From Sulfitobacter sp. BSw21498 (GTDB taxonomy: Bacteria; Pseudomonadota; Alphaproteobacteria; Rhodobacterales; Rhodobacteraceae): a DNA stretch of 64,000 nt. Where the stretch lies: the NCBI RefSeq assembly GCF_006064855.1, contig NZ_CP040753.1, forward strand, positions 1,984,001-2,048,000. The letters are read 5' to 3'. Every line of letters starts with the position of its first letter. The first letter of the stretch is position 1. The notes beneath the pieces are model-generated. The model was not told the DNA's origin. It did not search any database and saw only the letters and a list, made by a program, of their open reading frames with translations. Below are positions 18,198 to 28,514 of the stretch, piece by piece. Position numbers and translations under genes: made by a program.

Positions 18198-19874
18198 TTA
18201 GAACAGACCTTCAACATCGCCGATGTCATTGAGACGAATATTTTCGGCAGAGGGCACCCGTGGCAGGCCCGGCATGGTCATGATCTCGCCGCAGATGGCG
18301 ACGACAAAGCCGGCACCCGCGGACAGACGGACTTCGCGCACGGGGATGGTAAAGCCGGTCGGCGCGCCGCGGGCTTCGGGATCGGTGGTGAAACTGTATT
18401 GCGTCTTGGCCATACAGACCGGCAGATCGCCATAGCCCTGCTCTTCCCAGTCCTTCAGCTGATTGAGGATTTTCTGGTCCATGACCGCCGCGTCGGCGCG
18501 GTAGATCTTTGTGGCGATCGTGTTGATCTTTTCGGCCAGCGGCATCGCGTCGGGATACAGCGTGGTGAAATTGGATTGACCCTTCTCGATCGTCTCGACG
18601 ACCTTTTGCGCCAGATCAGCGGACCCTGCGCTGCCCAATTCCCAATGGCGTGACAGCACGGCCTCGGAGCCCTGCGAAGCGACGTAGTCCTTGACCGCTT
18701 GCACTTCGGCATCCGTATCTGTGACGAAATGGTTGATCGCGACAACGACGGGCACGCCAAAGGATTTCAGGTTCTCGATATGGCGGCCAAGGTTGGGGCA
18801 GCCGGCCTGCACCGCGTCGACGTTTTCAGCGCCCAGATCGGCCTTGGCAACGCCCCCGTTCATCTTCATCGCCCGCACGGTGGCCACGACCACAACGCAA
18901 GACGGCGCAAGCCCCGCTTTGCGACATTTGATGTTCAGGAATTTTTCAGCCCCCAGATCGGCCCCAAATCCGGCTTCGGTCACCACGTAATCTGCCAGTT
19001 TCAGCGCGGTGGTCGTCGCGATGACAGAGTTGCAGCCGTGGGCGATATTCGCAAAGGGCCCGCCGTGTACGAAGGCAGGATTGTTTTCCAGCGTCTGCAC
19101 AAGGTTCGGCTGCATCGCGTCTTTCAGCAGCACGGTCATCGCGCCGTCTGCCTTGATATCGCGCGCATAGATGGGTTTGCGGTCGCGGGTGTAGGCTACG
19201 ATCATATCGCCAAGACGCTGTTGCAGATCGCTCAGGTCTTTGGCCAGACAAAGGATCGCCATGACCTCGGATGCGACTGTAATGTCGAACCCCGTTTCGC
19301 GCGGGAACCCGTTAGAGACACCGCCCAGTGATGCCGTGATCTGACGCAGGGCGCGGTCGTTCATGTCGACGACACGGCGCCAGACGACGCGGCGCAGATC
19401 GATTTCAAGCGCGTTGCCCCAATAGATGTGGTTGTCGATCATCGCGCTCAGCAGGTTGTGCGCCGAGGTGATCGCGTGGAAGTCGCCCGTGAAATGCAGG
19501 TTCATCTCTTCCATCGGAACGATTTGCGCATACCCACCCCCTGCGGCACCGCCCTTCATGCCAAAGTTCGGCCCAAGCGACGCCTCGCGGATGCAAACGG
19601 CAGCGTTCTTGCCGATGCGGTTCAGCCCGTCACCCAATCCGACGGTCGTGGTCGTCTTGCCCTCACCCGCGGGGGTGGGGTTGATCGCCGTAACCAAGAT
19701 CAGCTTGCCATCGGGCCGGTCCTGCACCGAGTTGATGAACTTCTGCGATACCTTTGCCTTGTCGTGGCCGTAGGGCAGCAGATCATCGCTGCTGATCCCC
19801 AGTTTTTGCCCGATCTCTTGGATGGGGCGTTTGCTGGCTTCGCGTGCGATTTGGATGTCGGATTTAAATGTCAT
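18198..19874 (-). CDS. fhs: Formate--tetrahydrofolate ligase
   Basis: ATP-dependent ligase that makes 10-formyl-THF from formate, 558 residues, the normal size. The ATG at 19874 has GGGAGC upstream; the longer frame to 19901 lacks a ribosome site. Seen: the ATP loop [20 protein letters not shown] (about 62-81), [27 protein letters not shown] and [16 protein letters not shown]. With FolD downstream it forms a reversible one-carbon route, which could assimilate formate or methyl groups such as those released by the demethylase operon at 59-63.5 kb. Confidence 0.96.
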   Translation of the reverse strand: MTFKSDIQIAREASKRPIQEIGQKLGISSDDLLPYGHDKAKVSQKFINSVQDRPDGKLILVTAINPTPAGEGKTTTTVGLGDGLNRIGKNAAVCIREASLGPNFGMKGGAAGGGYAQIVPMEEMNLHFTGDFHAITSAHNLLSAMIDNHIYWGNALEIDLRRVVWRRVVDMNDRALRQITASLGGVSNGFPRETGFDITVASEVMAILCLAKDLSDLQQRLGDMIVAYTRDRKPIYARDIKADGAMTVLLKDAMQPNLVQTLENNPAFVHGGPFANIAHGCNSVIATTTALKLADYVVTEAGFGADLGAEKFLNIKCRKAGLAPSCVVVVATVRAMKMNGGVAKADLGAENVDAVQAGCPNLGRHIENLKSFGVPVVVAINHFVTDTDAEVQAVKDYVASQGSEAVLSRHWELGSAGSADLAQKVVETIEKGQSNFTTLYPDAMPLAEKINTIATKIYRADAAVMDQKILNQLKDWEEQGYGDLPVCMAKTQYSFTTDPEARGAPTGFTIPVREVRLSAGAGFVVAICGEIMTMPGLPRVPSAENIRLNDIGDVEGLF

Positions 19875-20045
19875 ATGTGCTCCCTGATGTGCCGTCGGCA
19901 TTCTGTGTTTGTTATTTCCTCAATATGCCTGCGGGGCCATGGGCAGAGGGCGCAATTCCGACATATCCGGCTCTTGATGCGGCGAGACGGGCGGGCGTGC
20001 CGCGGTTTTGCCCGTTGAAGGCGCGATGATACGCCGCAAACGGGC

Positions 20046-20627
20046 TTAGCCGTGCTGCCAGGCGGGTTGATCGGGGATGAACAGGCGCAGCGTATCCCCG
20101 ACCCTCAGCAGCCCCTCGCGTTCGATCCAGGCGGTCACGCCCCGTCGGTGGGCAGCGGCGGACTTGAACTTGGGGCCGTGGCCGGGGCTGTCTTTTTCGA
20201 TCTCGCGACCGGGCAGTACGCAGGGGCGGTTTTCCATATCAATCGTGATCGTCGCACCAGAGGTCGCTTGCAACCGCGCATTGGGCGGCACATGGGTGAA
20301 ATCCGGGATGCCTTTGATCACCATAGACGTGCCAAGGTGCATGGGGTCCAGCGTGTCCAACCCCATATCTGCCGCAATCAGGGACATCTCTTCGTCCGAC
20401 AGGATCGACAGCTGGCGCACGTTCCGGATGTCGGTGCCTTTGGGGTAGAGGTTGGTCACCCGCACACAGGACGCACGGGTCAGCCCTGCGTGTACGTCAT
20501 CTTCGAAACCGGCATAGCTGGCAAAGGCCGCGTCGACGGGTTCTGCGCGGCGACCCTTGGCGAGTTTCGGCACCACGCCAAGCCACGTAATTGTAGCGGT
20601 AAATTTCGTTTCTTTCATCGTGGGCAT
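20046..20627 (-). CDS. MOSC-domain protein
   Basis: 193-residue protein with a MOSC fold, related to the C-terminal domain of molybdenum-cofactor sulfurases and to YiiM-like proteins. The conserved Cys lies in NRPCVLPGREIE (about residues 133-144), followed by KSAAAHRRGVTAWIEREG. AAAGGAC upstream supports ATG 20627. It is a single-gene unit between the ftsH terminator and fhs. Sulfur transfer or N-hydroxy reduction are family options; no substrate can be assigned. Confidence 0.8.
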   Translation of the reverse strand: MPTMKETKFTATITWLGVVPKLAKGRRAEPVDAAFASYAGFEDDVHAGLTRASCVRVTNLYPKGTDIRNVRQLSILSDEEMSLIAADMGLDTLDPMHLGTSMVIKGIPDFTHVPPNARLQATSGATITIDMENRPCVLPGREIEKDSPGHGPKFKSAAAHRRGVTAWIEREGLLRVGDTLRLFIPDQPAWQHG

Positions 20628-20677
20628 TGCGCACGTCCTTTGTGATGCGTTGTCGGCAATCTGCGCAAAGCCGCACC

Positions 20678-20709
20678 AAAAGAAAAGGCCCCGCGGGTGC
20701 AGGGCCTTT
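20678..20709 (-). terminator. Intrinsic terminator after ftsH
   Basis: On the minus strand AAAGGCCC and GGGCCTTT form an 8-bp stem (20684-20691 and 20702-20709), followed by CTTTTGG-type T-rich sequence. It lies 33 bp after the ftsH stop and closes the long minus-strand block. Confidence 0.85.
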
Positions 20710-20741
20710 CGTTTCGTTCAAACTAACTTAGCGCGAAAGCG

Positions 20742-22658
20742 TCAGACGCTTGGCTCAGGCTCCATCCCGCTTGGCGGAGGCGTCTTTTTGCCCTTTGCCT
20801 TTGGGATCGCGGTCAGGCTTGGTTTATCCAAACCACTGGTATCCTCACCATCGGGGTCTTGCGGCGGTTTGCCACTCATCACGCGTTTGATCTCTTCGCC
20901 GGTAAGGGTTTCGTATTCCAGCAAGCCTTGGGCCAGACGTTCGAATTCTTCCTCGTGGTCGGTGATCATTTTAAAGGCACGGTCGTAACCTTCGTCGATG
21001 ATCCGCTTCACTTCGGATTCGATCAGTTCCTTGGTGGCCGCAGAAACGCTGAACCCGCCTGCGCCGCCATTGGCCTGATAACCGGCTGCTGCTTCGGAAT
21101 AGTCGATGTTCCCGACCTTGTCCGACATACCCATGCGCATCACCATGCCGCGTGCCAGTTGGCTGGCCTGCATGATATCGCCCATCGGGCCGGAGGAGAC
21201 AGTCTCAGCGCCGTACTTGAAGATTTCAGCCGCTTTGCCCGCCATGGTCATAGAGATTTTTTGCTCGGCTTCGTCCTTGAACATCTGCAGCTTGTCCATT
21301 TCGGGCAGGCTCATCACCATACCCAAAGCACCGCCACGCGGAATGATCGTCGCCTTATAAACCGGATCACATTTCGGCAGCTTGATTCCGACGATGGCGT
21401 GACCGGCTTCGTGGTAGGCGGTCTTTTCCTTCTGGTCCTGCGTCAGGACCATAGAGCGGCGTTCCGCCCCCATCATGATCTTGTCCTTGGCTGATTCGAA
21501 ATCCATCATCGCGACAAAGCGACGGCCCACGCGGGCGGCGGTTAGGGCGGCCTCGTTCACGAGGTTCGCCAGATCCGCACCAGAGAAGCCGGGCGTGCCG
21601 CGTGCGATAATGCGCAGATCCACATCGGGGCCAAGCGGGGTTTTGCGAGCGTGCACCCCAAGGATCTTTTCGCGGCCTTTGATGTCGGGGTTGCCCACGG
21701 TGATCTGACGGTCAAAGCGGCCCGGACGCAGCAAGGCAGGGTCCAGCACGTCTTTGCGGTTGGTCGCGGCGATGATGATCACGCCTTCGTTCGCCTCAAA
21801 GCCGTCCATTTCAACCAGCAGCTGGTTCAATGTCTGTTCGCGCTCGTCGTTGCCACCGCCATAGCCCGCACCACGGGACCGGCCCACGGCATCGATTTCG
21901 TCGATGAATACGATACACGGTGCGTTTTTCTTGGCCTGTTCGAACATGTCGCGCACACGGGAGGCACCCACACCGACGAACATCTCGACAAAGTCAGAAC
22001 CAGAGATGGTGAAGAACGGCACACCCGCCTCACCCGCAATCGCGCGTGCCAGCAGTGTTTTACCGGTACCGGGAGGGCCCTCGAGCAAGGCACCTTTGGG
22101 GATCTTGCCGCCCAAACGGCTGAATTTTTGCGGGTTGCGCAGGAATTCAACGATCTCTTCCAGCTCTTCTTTGGCTTCGTCGATGCCCGCCACGTCGTCA
22201 AAGGTCACGCGGCCATGCTTTTCGGTCAGCATCTTGGCCTTGGACTTACCAAAGCCCATCGCCCCACCTTTGCCGCCGCCCTGCATGCGGTTCATGAAAT
22301 AGATCCATACACCAATCAGCAGAAGGATCGGCAGCAGCGACATCAGGAATGTCTGGAAACCGGACTGTTGCTGGGGCTCCGCACGCACCGGAATGTCCTT
22401 GGACATCAGCAGGCTGGTGACTTCGGCGTCTTCGGGCCGGATCGTGACATAGTCACTGCCATCGGCACGGCGGAAACGAACCTGTTCGCCGTCCAGCGTG
22501 ACGTTGCGCACGTCGCCTGCTTCTACAGCGGTCACAAATTCGGAATAGCTGATTTCGCGGCTTTGCATCCCGCCAGTCGAACCGCTGAACAGATTGAACA
22601 GCGCCAAAACCAAAAGCATCAATACAACCCAAAAGGCGAGATTGCGCATATTACCCAA
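20742..22658 (-). CDS. ftsH: ATP-dependent zinc metalloprotease FtsH
   Basis: Membrane-bound AAA protease for quality control of membrane and regulatory proteins, 638 residues. It starts at a TTG with AGGAGA seven bases upstream, giving [12 protein letters not shown], the usual alphaproteobacterial beginning; the ATG three codons later is the alternative. Two membrane segments (about 5-22 and 103-120) flank a periplasmic part. Walker A GPPGTGKT is near residue 195, Walker B FIDEID, SRH GRFDRQI and the zinc site HEAGH. The C-terminal 40 residues are Pro/Lys-rich. It is 78 bp downstream of tilS, an arrangement common in alphaproteobacteria. Confidence 0.97.
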   Translation of the reverse strand: MGNMRNLAFWVVLMLLVLALFNLFSGSTGGMQSREISYSEFVTAVEAGDVRNVTLDGEQVRFRRADGSDYVTIRPEDAEVTSLLMSKDIPVRAEPQQQSGFQTFLMSLLPILLLIGVWIYFMNRMQGGGKGGAMGFGKSKAKMLTEKHGRVTFDDVAGIDEAKEELEEIVEFLRNPQKFSRLGGKIPKGALLEGPPGTGKTLLARAIAGEAGVPFFTISGSDFVEMFVGVGASRVRDMFEQAKKNAPCIVFIDEIDAVGRSRGAGYGGGNDEREQTLNQLLVEMDGFEANEGVIIIAATNRKDVLDPALLRPGRFDRQITVGNPDIKGREKILGVHARKTPLGPDVDLRIIARGTPGFSGADLANLVNEAALTAARVGRRFVAMMDFESAKDKIMMGAERRSMVLTQDQKEKTAYHEAGHAIVGIKLPKCDPVYKATIIPRGGALGMVMSLPEMDKLQMFKDEAEQKISMTMAGKAAEIFKYGAETVSSGPMGDIMQASQLARGMVMRMGMSDKVGNIDYSEAAAGYQANGGAGGFSVSAATKELIESEVKRIIDEGYDRAFKMITDHEEEFERLAQGLLEYETLTGEEIKRVMSGKPPQDPDGEDTSGLDKPSLTAIPKAKGKKTPPPSGMEPEPSV

Positions 22659-22736
22659 AGGAAAGTCTCCTAAATCCGGGGGACGGCACCAAACACAATG
22701 CCCGATGTGTGTAAGATAGACACGATCGGCACATGT

Positions 22737-23996
22737 TCAATGCGTCATATGTGCGGCGAAAAAGGCATCTTCACCGCGTTCGAGCACTGCTTGCCAGTTT
22801 TGCGACCGACCGACAAGGGGGGCAGCGACCAGTTCCGCGCCCTGCCACACCGCCGGAGAGGACAATAGCACCCCCCGCGGCACCGCCAGATCGCGCCAAT
22901 CCGCAAAGCTGCGCAAGGCATCTGCGCCCAAGGGCCGGATGATGGGCTGGTCCGAAGGGGATGACATGCCCGTGCAAGGCTTCATGCGCCAACGCCCATC
23001 CCAAAGCGCATCAGCGGGGCAACTGAGGGCCCGCACAGCCTGCAACTCTCTGAAGATCCACAGTTTATCATCTTTCAGGCGCAATTCGCAGCCCTGTACC
23101 GTCGCCGCCCCTGCCGCCTCAAGCGCTGCCATCACTTCGGCCAACGCGCTGCTGCGGGGGGCGTAGGGTGCCCCGTTGACCCAAGCGATGGCGTGCGTGA
23201 CCAGACGGCGGCGGGTCTCTGTCGGGAGGTCGCGCAAACCCTGCCAGTCGATTGCCACCGCGCCGCACTCTATTGTGGCAAGGGCACGTGCAGCGGCGCA
23301 CATCTGCACATCAAGCGCCCTACGGGCATCCGCAAGGTTACGCGAGACATCTGCAAGTGCCACAGAATCAACGCCCAAATCGGTTAATACGACAAGCGCC
23401 TTGCGGATGCGGACCCGCGCGTAACTGTCGTCCTCATTGCTCGGATCTTCGGCCCACGCGATCCCGCGCAGCCTGAGAAGCTGACGCAGATCATCCCGAC
23501 GTGCGTCCAACAAGGGCCTGTGCCACCGCATTCCGTGGCGGTCAAAGACGGCAGGCATACCCGACAATCCGTCGACCCCTGCACGTCGCCCCAAACGCAT
23601 CACGAATGTTTCGGCCTGATCGTCAGCGGTGTGGCCAATGCAAACGGCCCCGATACCATGCCCACGCGCCCAATCAGCAAGCAGCTGGTACCGAGCTTTG
23701 CGGGCTTCGTTCTGGAGGTTTCCGCTGCCGTCCCAATCTGACCACCGCAGTGTTTCATGGGAAACGCCAAGCGCGTGGCATTGATCGGCAACCATCGCGG
23801 CCTCTGCGGCGGCTTCGGGGCGCAGACGGTGATCGACGGTGGCCGCAAAAAGGGGAATGCCCCGCGGGGCGGCATAATCATTCAACAGATGCAAAAGCGC
23901 GATTGAATCGCCGCCCCCCGACACCGCCACACCAAGGGCGGCGGGCGGCGCGGGGTCAAAGCTGGCGGCGATCTTTTCCGCCAACCCGACAGTCAT
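22737..23996 (-). CDS. tilS: tRNA(Ile)-lysidine synthase TilS
   Basis: Makes lysidine at C34 of the CAU-anticodon tRNA-Ile, so that it reads AUA codons. 419 residues from ATG 23996, four bases after the cpoB stop; a 65-codon extension only overlaps cpoB. The PP-loop SGGGDSIALLHLL is at about 26-38. Further catalytic-domain pieces include GHTADDQAETFVMRLGRRAG and WAEDPSNED. The C-terminal half is divergent, as usual. It is translationally close to cpoB and precedes ftsH. Confidence 0.93.
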   Translation of the reverse strand: MTVGLAEKIAASFDPAPPAALGVAVSGGGDSIALLHLLNDYAAPRGIPLFAATVDHRLRPEAAAEAAMVADQCHALGVSHETLRWSDWDGSGNLQNEARKARYQLLADWARGHGIGAVCIGHTADDQAETFVMRLGRRAGVDGLSGMPAVFDRHGMRWHRPLLDARRDDLRQLLRLRGIAWAEDPSNEDDSYARVRIRKALVVLTDLGVDSVALADVSRNLADARRALDVQMCAAARALATIECGAVAIDWQGLRDLPTETRRRLVTHAIAWVNGAPYAPRSSALAEVMAALEAAGAATVQGCELRLKDDKLWIFRELQAVRALSCPADALWDGRWRMKPCTGMSSPSDQPIIRPLGADALRSFADWRDLAVPRGVLLSSPAVWQGAELVAAPLVGRSQNWQAVLERGEDAFFAAHMTH

Positions 23997-24000
23997 AAGA

Positions 24001-24852
24001 TCACTGGCAGGCAAGCACGCTGCGTTCGGATTGGGCTTGGGCGACGAAGGGGCTCGTTGGGAAACGGGACGCGACTTCGCCAAGTGTGACACAGGCTTCT
24101 TGGGTTTGGCCCAGTGCCCCAAGGGAACTGCCAAGCTGGTACAGCGCCTCTGCCGCGACGGGGCCGTTGGGATCGGTGCTAAAGCTCGCAAGATAGGCCC
24201 GAGCAGCTTCGCGCGTGTCGCCTAACCCGTCCAAGGCATCGCCGCGCCGCAGATCGGCCTCGGGGCCTAGCGGCCCGCCTGGGTAGGTCTGATTAAAGGT
24301 CGCAAACTGGTCCGCGGCGGTGCGAAAGTCACCGTCAGCGAGCGCCGCCTTCGCCCGCTCAAAGTCTGTTTTTTCCCCGACAGCAAGTTCCGCGGTGTTG
24401 GTTGTGGTAGAGTTGGAGGTCAAAGGATCAACCGGTGCCGGTACTGGCGTGGCCGGTGCCATGGTCGCAGGCATCTCGCCCCCGCCAAGGGTAGAGGTCT
24501 GACCAAGGCTCCCGACGTCACCGCCTTCTAATTCGACGAGCCGGAATTCCAGATCACCGATCCGGTTGGTCCCATCTGTGACCACCCGGTTGATCTGGTT
24601 TTCCAGCTCTTCTGTTTTTGAGGTCAGGCGTTGCAGTTCGCTTTCCATTGCATTGACACGCTCAAGCACCGATCCACCAGTAACCGCAACGCTTGCGCTG
24701 CCACTAGTAGAGAGTTCCCGGCGCAGTTTTTGCACCTCGACGTTCAGCACTGTCAGTTCCTGACGCACATCCGCCAAAGTCTGCGCGTCCTGCGCTTGCG
24801 CCGTCACCGGCCCAAAGGCCAGTCCAAGCGCGACAATCAAAGCAAACCGCAT
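24001..24852 (-). CDS. ybgF: Cell division coordinator CpoB / Tol-Pal protein YbgF
   Basis: Periplasmic protein that links Tol-Pal with peptidoglycan synthesis during division. 283 residues with a signal peptide (about 1-20). A coiled-coil segment (about 25-95: LADVRQELTVLNVEVQKLRREL, MESELQRLTSKTEELENQINRV) trimerises in the family. A Ser/Thr/Pro-rich linker follows, then TPR repeats (about 160-280: ALADGDFRTAADQFATFNQTYPG, AEALYQLGSSLGALGQTQEAC). It follows pal, as in most proteobacteria. Confidence 0.92.
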   Translation of the reverse strand: MRFALIVALGLAFGPVTAQAQDAQTLADVRQELTVLNVEVQKLRRELSTSGSASVAVTGGSVLERVNAMESELQRLTSKTEELENQINRVVTDGTNRIGDLEFRLVELEGGDVGSLGQTSTLGGGEMPATMAPATPVPAPVDPLTSNSTTTNTAELAVGEKTDFERAKAALADGDFRTAADQFATFNQTYPGGPLGPEADLRRGDALDGLGDTREAARAYLASFSTDPNGPVAAEALYQLGSSLGALGQTQEACVTLGEVASRFPTSPFVAQAQSERSVLACQ

Positions 24853-24880
24853 ATTAAATTCCTAACCTATCGTAGACAAC

Positions 24881-25405
24881 TTAGCTGGTCAGACCGCCCG
24901 CAAGTACGGTCACGGCCCGACGGTTCTTGGCATAGCAGGCCTCGTTCGAACAAATCTCGATCGGGCGTTCCTTACCATAGCTTACAACGCGCAGACGGCT
25001 GGATGCGATCCCGCGAGAGAGCAAATATTCGCGTGCGGCATTGGCACGGCGAGCGCCAAGCGCAAGGTTGTATTCCCGTGTGCCCTGCTCGTCCGCGTGA
25101 CCTTCGATCACGGCCTGGTAGTCGGTATTCGTGTTCAACCACGCGGCCTGACCGTCCAGCGTCGCCTGTCCTTCGGGGGTCAGGGTAGATTGGTCGATCA
25201 AGAACAAGACGCGGTCACCGATGGCTTGTTGGAAATAGGCGGTGGACGCCGGGTCGTTCACGCTGCCAGGAACGATACCCCCGTTGAGGCCCGCGCCGTT
25301 CGCGGCCCCGTTGTTCATGCCGTCCGCACCAAAGCGGTCAGGGTTGGTACAGGCCGAAACGGCCAGGGCTGCGATCAATAGAGTTGCGGTAAGAATGCGG
25401 TTCAT
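24881..25405 (-). CDS. pal: Peptidoglycan-associated lipoprotein Pal
   Basis: Outer-membrane lipoprotein that binds meso-diaminopimelate in peptidoglycan and, with Tol proteins, constricts the outer membrane at division. 174 residues from ATG 25405. The lipobox ALAVSAC puts the lipid on Cys19. The OmpA-like domain (about 70-170) shows VLFLIDQSTLTPEGQATLDGQ, IEGHADEQGTREYNLALGARRA and the end AKNRRAVTVL. Between tolB and pal lies a strong 15-bp hairpin (25458-25497) that could set pal expression. Confidence 0.95.
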   Translation of the reverse strand: MNRILTATLLIAALAVSACTNPDRFGADGMNNGAANGAGLNGGIVPGSVNDPASTAYFQQAIGDRVLFLIDQSTLTPEGQATLDGQAAWLNTNTDYQAVIEGHADEQGTREYNLALGARRANAAREYLLSRGIASSRLRVVSYGKERPIEICSNEACYAKNRRAVTVLAGGLTS

Positions 25406-25457
25406 GGACTGTGCCTTTTTGACGATAGCATTTGGTGTGTCTGTTGTGACGGTGGTA

Positions 25458-25497
25458 CCATAGTGCCTTGGTATTGGGAAACACCAAGGCACTATGG
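25458..25497 (-). other. Perfect 15-bp hairpin between tolB and pal
   Basis: CCATAGTGCCTTGGT (25458-25472) and ACCAAGGCACTATGG (25483-25497) are exact reverse complements with a 10-base loop. The hairpin starts 7 bases after the tolB stop. On the minus strand the following bases are TACCACCGTC, without a T run. It may act as a processing or mRNA-stability barrier, or as an attenuator. Confidence 0.65.
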
Positions 25498-25504
25498 CTC
25501 ATTT

Positions 25505-26827
25505 TTACTTTTGAAGCGGCGACCAAGACGGATCGGAGCCGCCCTCTTGGGTGCGCACAGGCTTGAGGTTCCGGCCGGAGATATCGACCGAATACAGCGA
25601 CGACGCTCCGCCTGCCCCTTGGGTTTCGCGCGCAAACATGATGACCCGTCCGTTTGGCGCCCATGTCGGGCCCTCATCCAGGAAGGAGGCGGTCAGCAGA
25701 CGTTCCTCGGACCCGTCCAGACGCATCACACCGATGTGGAACCGGCCCTTGTTCTGCTTGGTAAAGGCCACCAGATCGCCGCGCGGCGACCAGACCGGCG
25801 TGCCATAACGCCCCTCGCCGAACGAGATCCGCGTCGCCTCGCCGCCTGACGCGGGCATGACGTAAAGCTGCTGCGACCCGGAACGATCGCTTTCGAACAC
25901 AATCCGGCTGCCGTCGGGCGAATAGCTGGGTGCGGTTTCAATCGCGGGCGTATTGGTCAGACGGGTCGATTGGCCCGTGCCGATATCCATCGTAAAGATA
26001 TCCGTGTTCCCACCTTGGGTCAGCGAATAGACGACGGTATTCCCGGACGGAGAGAACCGCGGCGCAAAGCTCATCGTGCCTTCGGCGCTTTCCAGAACGC
26101 GGCGCTGTACCGATCCGATGTCCAACACATAGATCCGCGGGAACCCACTTTCATAGCTGGTGTACAAAATACGATCCCCCGACGGCGAGAACCGCGGCGC
26201 AAGCACGATGGACGAGCTGTCGGTCAGATAGCGCACATTGGCCCCATCATAATCCATCACAGCCAGCCGTTTCGCGCGGTCATCCTTGGGGCCCGTTTCC
26301 GAGACATAGACGACGCGGCTGTCAAAATAGCCGCCCTCGCCAGTGATGCGCGAATAGACAGCGTCCGCCACCTTATGCGCCATCCGGCGCCAGCCATCGA
26401 CTGTGCCCGCGAATTGCAGACCCGATCCCAGTTCGGCACCGGAAAACACATCGTACAGACGGAATTTCACGTTCAGCGTATTGCCCGACACGCTTACGGC
26501 ACCGGTGATCAGCGCTTGCGCGTTGATCGCCTTCCAGTCGGCGTATTGGATCGGCGCGTTAAAATCGCTTACCGTCGAGATATAGGCGCTGGCCGGCACT
26601 TCGCGGAATAGACCGGAGCCAACAAGATCCTCGGACACGACACGCGCCAAATCGACAGCCATCTGCCCTGCGTCACCGCTTTCGGGCTGAAAGCTGGGCA
26701 CGGCAAAGGGCAAGGGTTCGATGACACCTTCAGTAATCTCGATCCGCAAAGGTCCGTCCTGCGCCTGCGCAACCGAGGCAACACCGCCGATAAGCGCGAG
26801 ACATATGCTCAGAATTCGTACAATCAT
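25505..26827 (-). CDS. tolB: Tol-Pal system beta-propeller protein TolB
   Basis: Periplasmic protein that shuttles between TolA and Pal, 440 residues. A signal peptide ends near residue 22. The N-terminal domain (about 25-165) is followed by repeated WD-like strands ([55 protein letters not shown]) of a six-bladed propeller. Its ATG overlaps the tolA stop by 4 bases (ATGA), which indicates coupled translation. A perfect hairpin follows the gene. Confidence 0.96.
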   Translation of the reverse strand: MIVRILSICLALIGGVASVAQAQDGPLRIEITEGVIEPLPFAVPSFQPESGDAGQMAVDLARVVSEDLVGSGLFREVPASAYISTVSDFNAPIQYADWKAINAQALITGAVSVSGNTLNVKFRLYDVFSGAELGSGLQFAGTVDGWRRMAHKVADAVYSRITGEGGYFDSRVVYVSETGPKDDRAKRLAVMDYDGANVRYLTDSSSIVLAPRFSPSGDRILYTSYESGFPRIYVLDIGSVQRRVLESAEGTMSFAPRFSPSGNTVVYSLTQGGNTDIFTMDIGTGQSTRLTNTPAIETAPSYSPDGSRIVFESDRSGSQQLYVMPASGGEATRISFGEGRYGTPVWSPRGDLVAFTKQNKGRFHIGVMRLDGSEERLLTASFLDEGPTWAPNGRVIMFARETQGAGGASSLYSVDISGRNLKPVRTQEGGSDPSWSPLQK

Positions 26828-28029
26828 TTGATGCGCATCCTTTCAGGATTAAAGGTCATCTCAATATTCTGCCATTGACCGAATTTTTCTACAGGAAGCT
26901 GGTAGCCGCGCGCACCACAGCGGATAATTGCCCGCCGTGCAGCTTCGAATGCCTGATCGGCGGCCCCCTGCGACCCGCCTGAACTGCTGGTCAGCTTGAT
27001 CGAATTGGTCTGTGGCGTGCCATCCTGATTCATGGCGACGCTTACCACAACAGTAGTGCGCAATGCCTCCGAGGAAAGCGAACCGACGTTCCAACACGAA
27101 GAAACCGCCACGCGCAGCGATTCTTTCTCACCCGCAGACAAGGGCGGACCGGACGGGGCCGACGGCGCGGGCGGCGCATCAGGTGTACCCATAGCTTCCG
27201 CGAGCGCTGCCGCCACGGCGTCTTTATCCGTTGTCGGCTCAGGCTTGGGCTTGGGGGCCTCGGGCTTGGGCGTTTCCGGTTTTGGGGTCGCAGGCTTGGG
27301 CGTCTCGGGCTTCGGCGTCTCGACAGGTTTCTCGGCCACCTGCGGCGCGGGTGGGGTCGGGCGACGTGCAGGTGGGCGGGCCGATTGGTTTGGCGACGCT
27401 TTAGGTGCTTCCGCGGCTTCTGTCACGATCTGGGTCGTCGCCTCTTCGGGAGCGGTGGCTTCTTGTGCCTCTTCCACGACTTTCGCTGCCGGTGCGTCCG
27501 GTGTCGCCGCATCGCGCAAAACATCATCGGTGCGTGCCTCGGGGTCCGGCGTCTCTACGGGTTCAGGGGCCACACGTTCTACGGGGCGCGGTACTGCGAC
27601 GGGGGCCTCTTCGGGTGCGAGAACGGCGACATCTGCCGGCGGCTCGGGCAGTTCCGGTGCCTGCTCGCTCACCTCTTCAGAGGGCGGCGGCGCGACGGGT
27701 TCCGGCACGGGCTCTGGTTCGGGCGCAGGCTCCGGCTCGGGTGCGGGCTCCGGCTCGGGTGCGGGCTCCGGCTCGGGTGCGGGCTCCGGCTCGGGTGCGG
27801 GCTCCGGCTCGGGTGCAGGTTCGGGTTCGGGTTCGGGTTCGGGCTTCGCTGCTGCCTCTGCCTGCGCAGACTGCGCTGCAGCGACCATCTCGTCATATTG
27901 CGCGGCCGAAATGACCGACACTTCCTGCATCTCCACAGGTTCGGTGCGCGAGGTAAAGATATTACCTAGCAACAGCCAGCCAATGAGCCCTAGGTGACCC
28001 GCGCCAGAGATGTAATGCCCCTTGTGCAT
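26824..28029 (-). CDS. tolA: TolA-like envelope energy-transducing protein with Pro-Glu repeat
   Basis: Inner-membrane protein that passes proton-motive energy from TolQR to TolB/Pal, 401 residues. The N-terminal anchor is [12 protein letters not shown]. After about residue 65 comes a [11 protein letters not shown] array of roughly 45 residues, then a Pro/Ala/Lys/Thr-rich stretch to about 290. The C-terminal TolA/TonB-like domain (about 300-401) shows [12 protein letters not shown] and [18 protein letters not shown]. The rigid Pro-Glu region replaces the long helix of enterobacterial TolA. It is followed by tolB with a 4-base overlap and preceded by tolR by 2 bases. Confidence 0.9.
   Translation of the reverse strand: MHKGHYISGAGHLGLIGWLLLGNIFTSRTEPVEMQEVSVISAAQYDEMVAAAQSAQAEAAAKPEPEPEPEPAPEPEPAPEPEPAPEPEPAPEPEPAPEPEPAPEPEPVPEPVAPPPSEEVSEQAPELPEPPADVAVLAPEEAPVAVPRPVERVAPEPVETPDPEARTDDVLRDAATPDAPAAKVVEEAQEATAPEEATTQIVTEAAEAPKASPNQSARPPARRPTPPAPQVAEKPVETPKPETPKPATPKPETPKPEAPKPKPEPTTDKDAVAAALAEAMGTPDAPPAPSAPSGPPLSAGEKESLRVAVSSCWNVGSLSSEALRTTVVVSVAMNQDGTPQTNSIKLTSSSGGSQGAADQAFEAARRAIIRCGARGYQLPVEKFGQWQNIEMTFNPERMRIK
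27728..27843. repeat. Tandem repeat inside tolA (18-bp units)
   Basis: Five nearly identical 18-bp units, GGCTCCGGCTCGGGTGCG, run from 27728 to 27817; the fifth differs in its last base. They are followed by four 6-bp units of the type GGTTCG. They encode the Pro-Glu/Pro-Ala array of TolA on the minus strand. Such an array can gain or lose units in steps of 6 residues without a frameshift. Confidence 0.9.
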
Positions 28030-28031
28030 AC

Positions 28032-28511
28032 TTACCCGCCTGACGCGCCTGTGCCGTCCAACTTTGGCCCGCCGGTTTCAGTGACCAGACCAATGTTGCT
28101 AAAGCCACCTGCGTTCAACGCGCCCATGATTTCCATGATTGACGCATAAGGCACAGCCCCGTCAGCCCGCAGAAACACGCGGTCGCTGGCACGCTCTGCC
28201 GAAATGGCACGCAGCTTGGACACCAGATCATCGCGGCCGGTTTCGGTCTTCTGAATCTGCACAGACCCGTCAGCCAGAACGGTCACCGTCAAAGGCTCCT
28301 CCTGCTCCGAAGGCAGGGCCGTTGCCGCCGTCTTGGGCAGTTCAACCGGCACACCGACCGTCAACAAAGGGGCCGCGACCATAAAGATAATTAAGAGCAC
28401 CAGCATCACGTCAACAAACGGCGTGATGTTAATCTCTGCCATCGGCTGCGCCCGACCGCGACGACGGCCACGGCCACCCCCGCCTTGCTTTTTCATCACC
28501 CCACCTGCCAT
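28032..28511 (-). CDS. tolR: Tol-Pal system protein TolR (ExbD family)
   Basis: Proton-channel partner of TolQ, 159 residues. A basic Gly/Arg start ([14 protein letters not shown]) precedes [24 protein letters not shown], whose single membrane helix carries the essential Asp. The periplasmic ExbD domain shows [21 protein letters not shown]. The start could be ATG 28511 or an internal ATG five codons later. Gaps to tolQ and tolA are only 2-3 bases. Confidence 0.95.
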   Translation of the reverse strand: MAGGVMKKQGGGGRGRRRGRAQPMAEINITPFVDVMLVLLIIFMVAAPLLTVGVPVELPKTAATALPSEQEEPLTVTVLADGSVQIQKTETGRDDLVSKLRAISAERASDRVFLRADGAVPYASIMEIMGALNAGGFSNIGLVTETGGPKLDGTGASGG

Positions 28512-28514
28512 GGC

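Noticed and set aside
21651..22673. A 340-residue open frame opposite ftsH
   Set aside because: Shadow frame of a highly conserved gene; no start signal or family features.
27032..27997. A 321-residue Gly/Ser-rich open frame on the plus strand inside tolA
   Set aside because: It is the antisense reading of the Pro-Glu repeat of TolA; it has no ribosome site and no family features.
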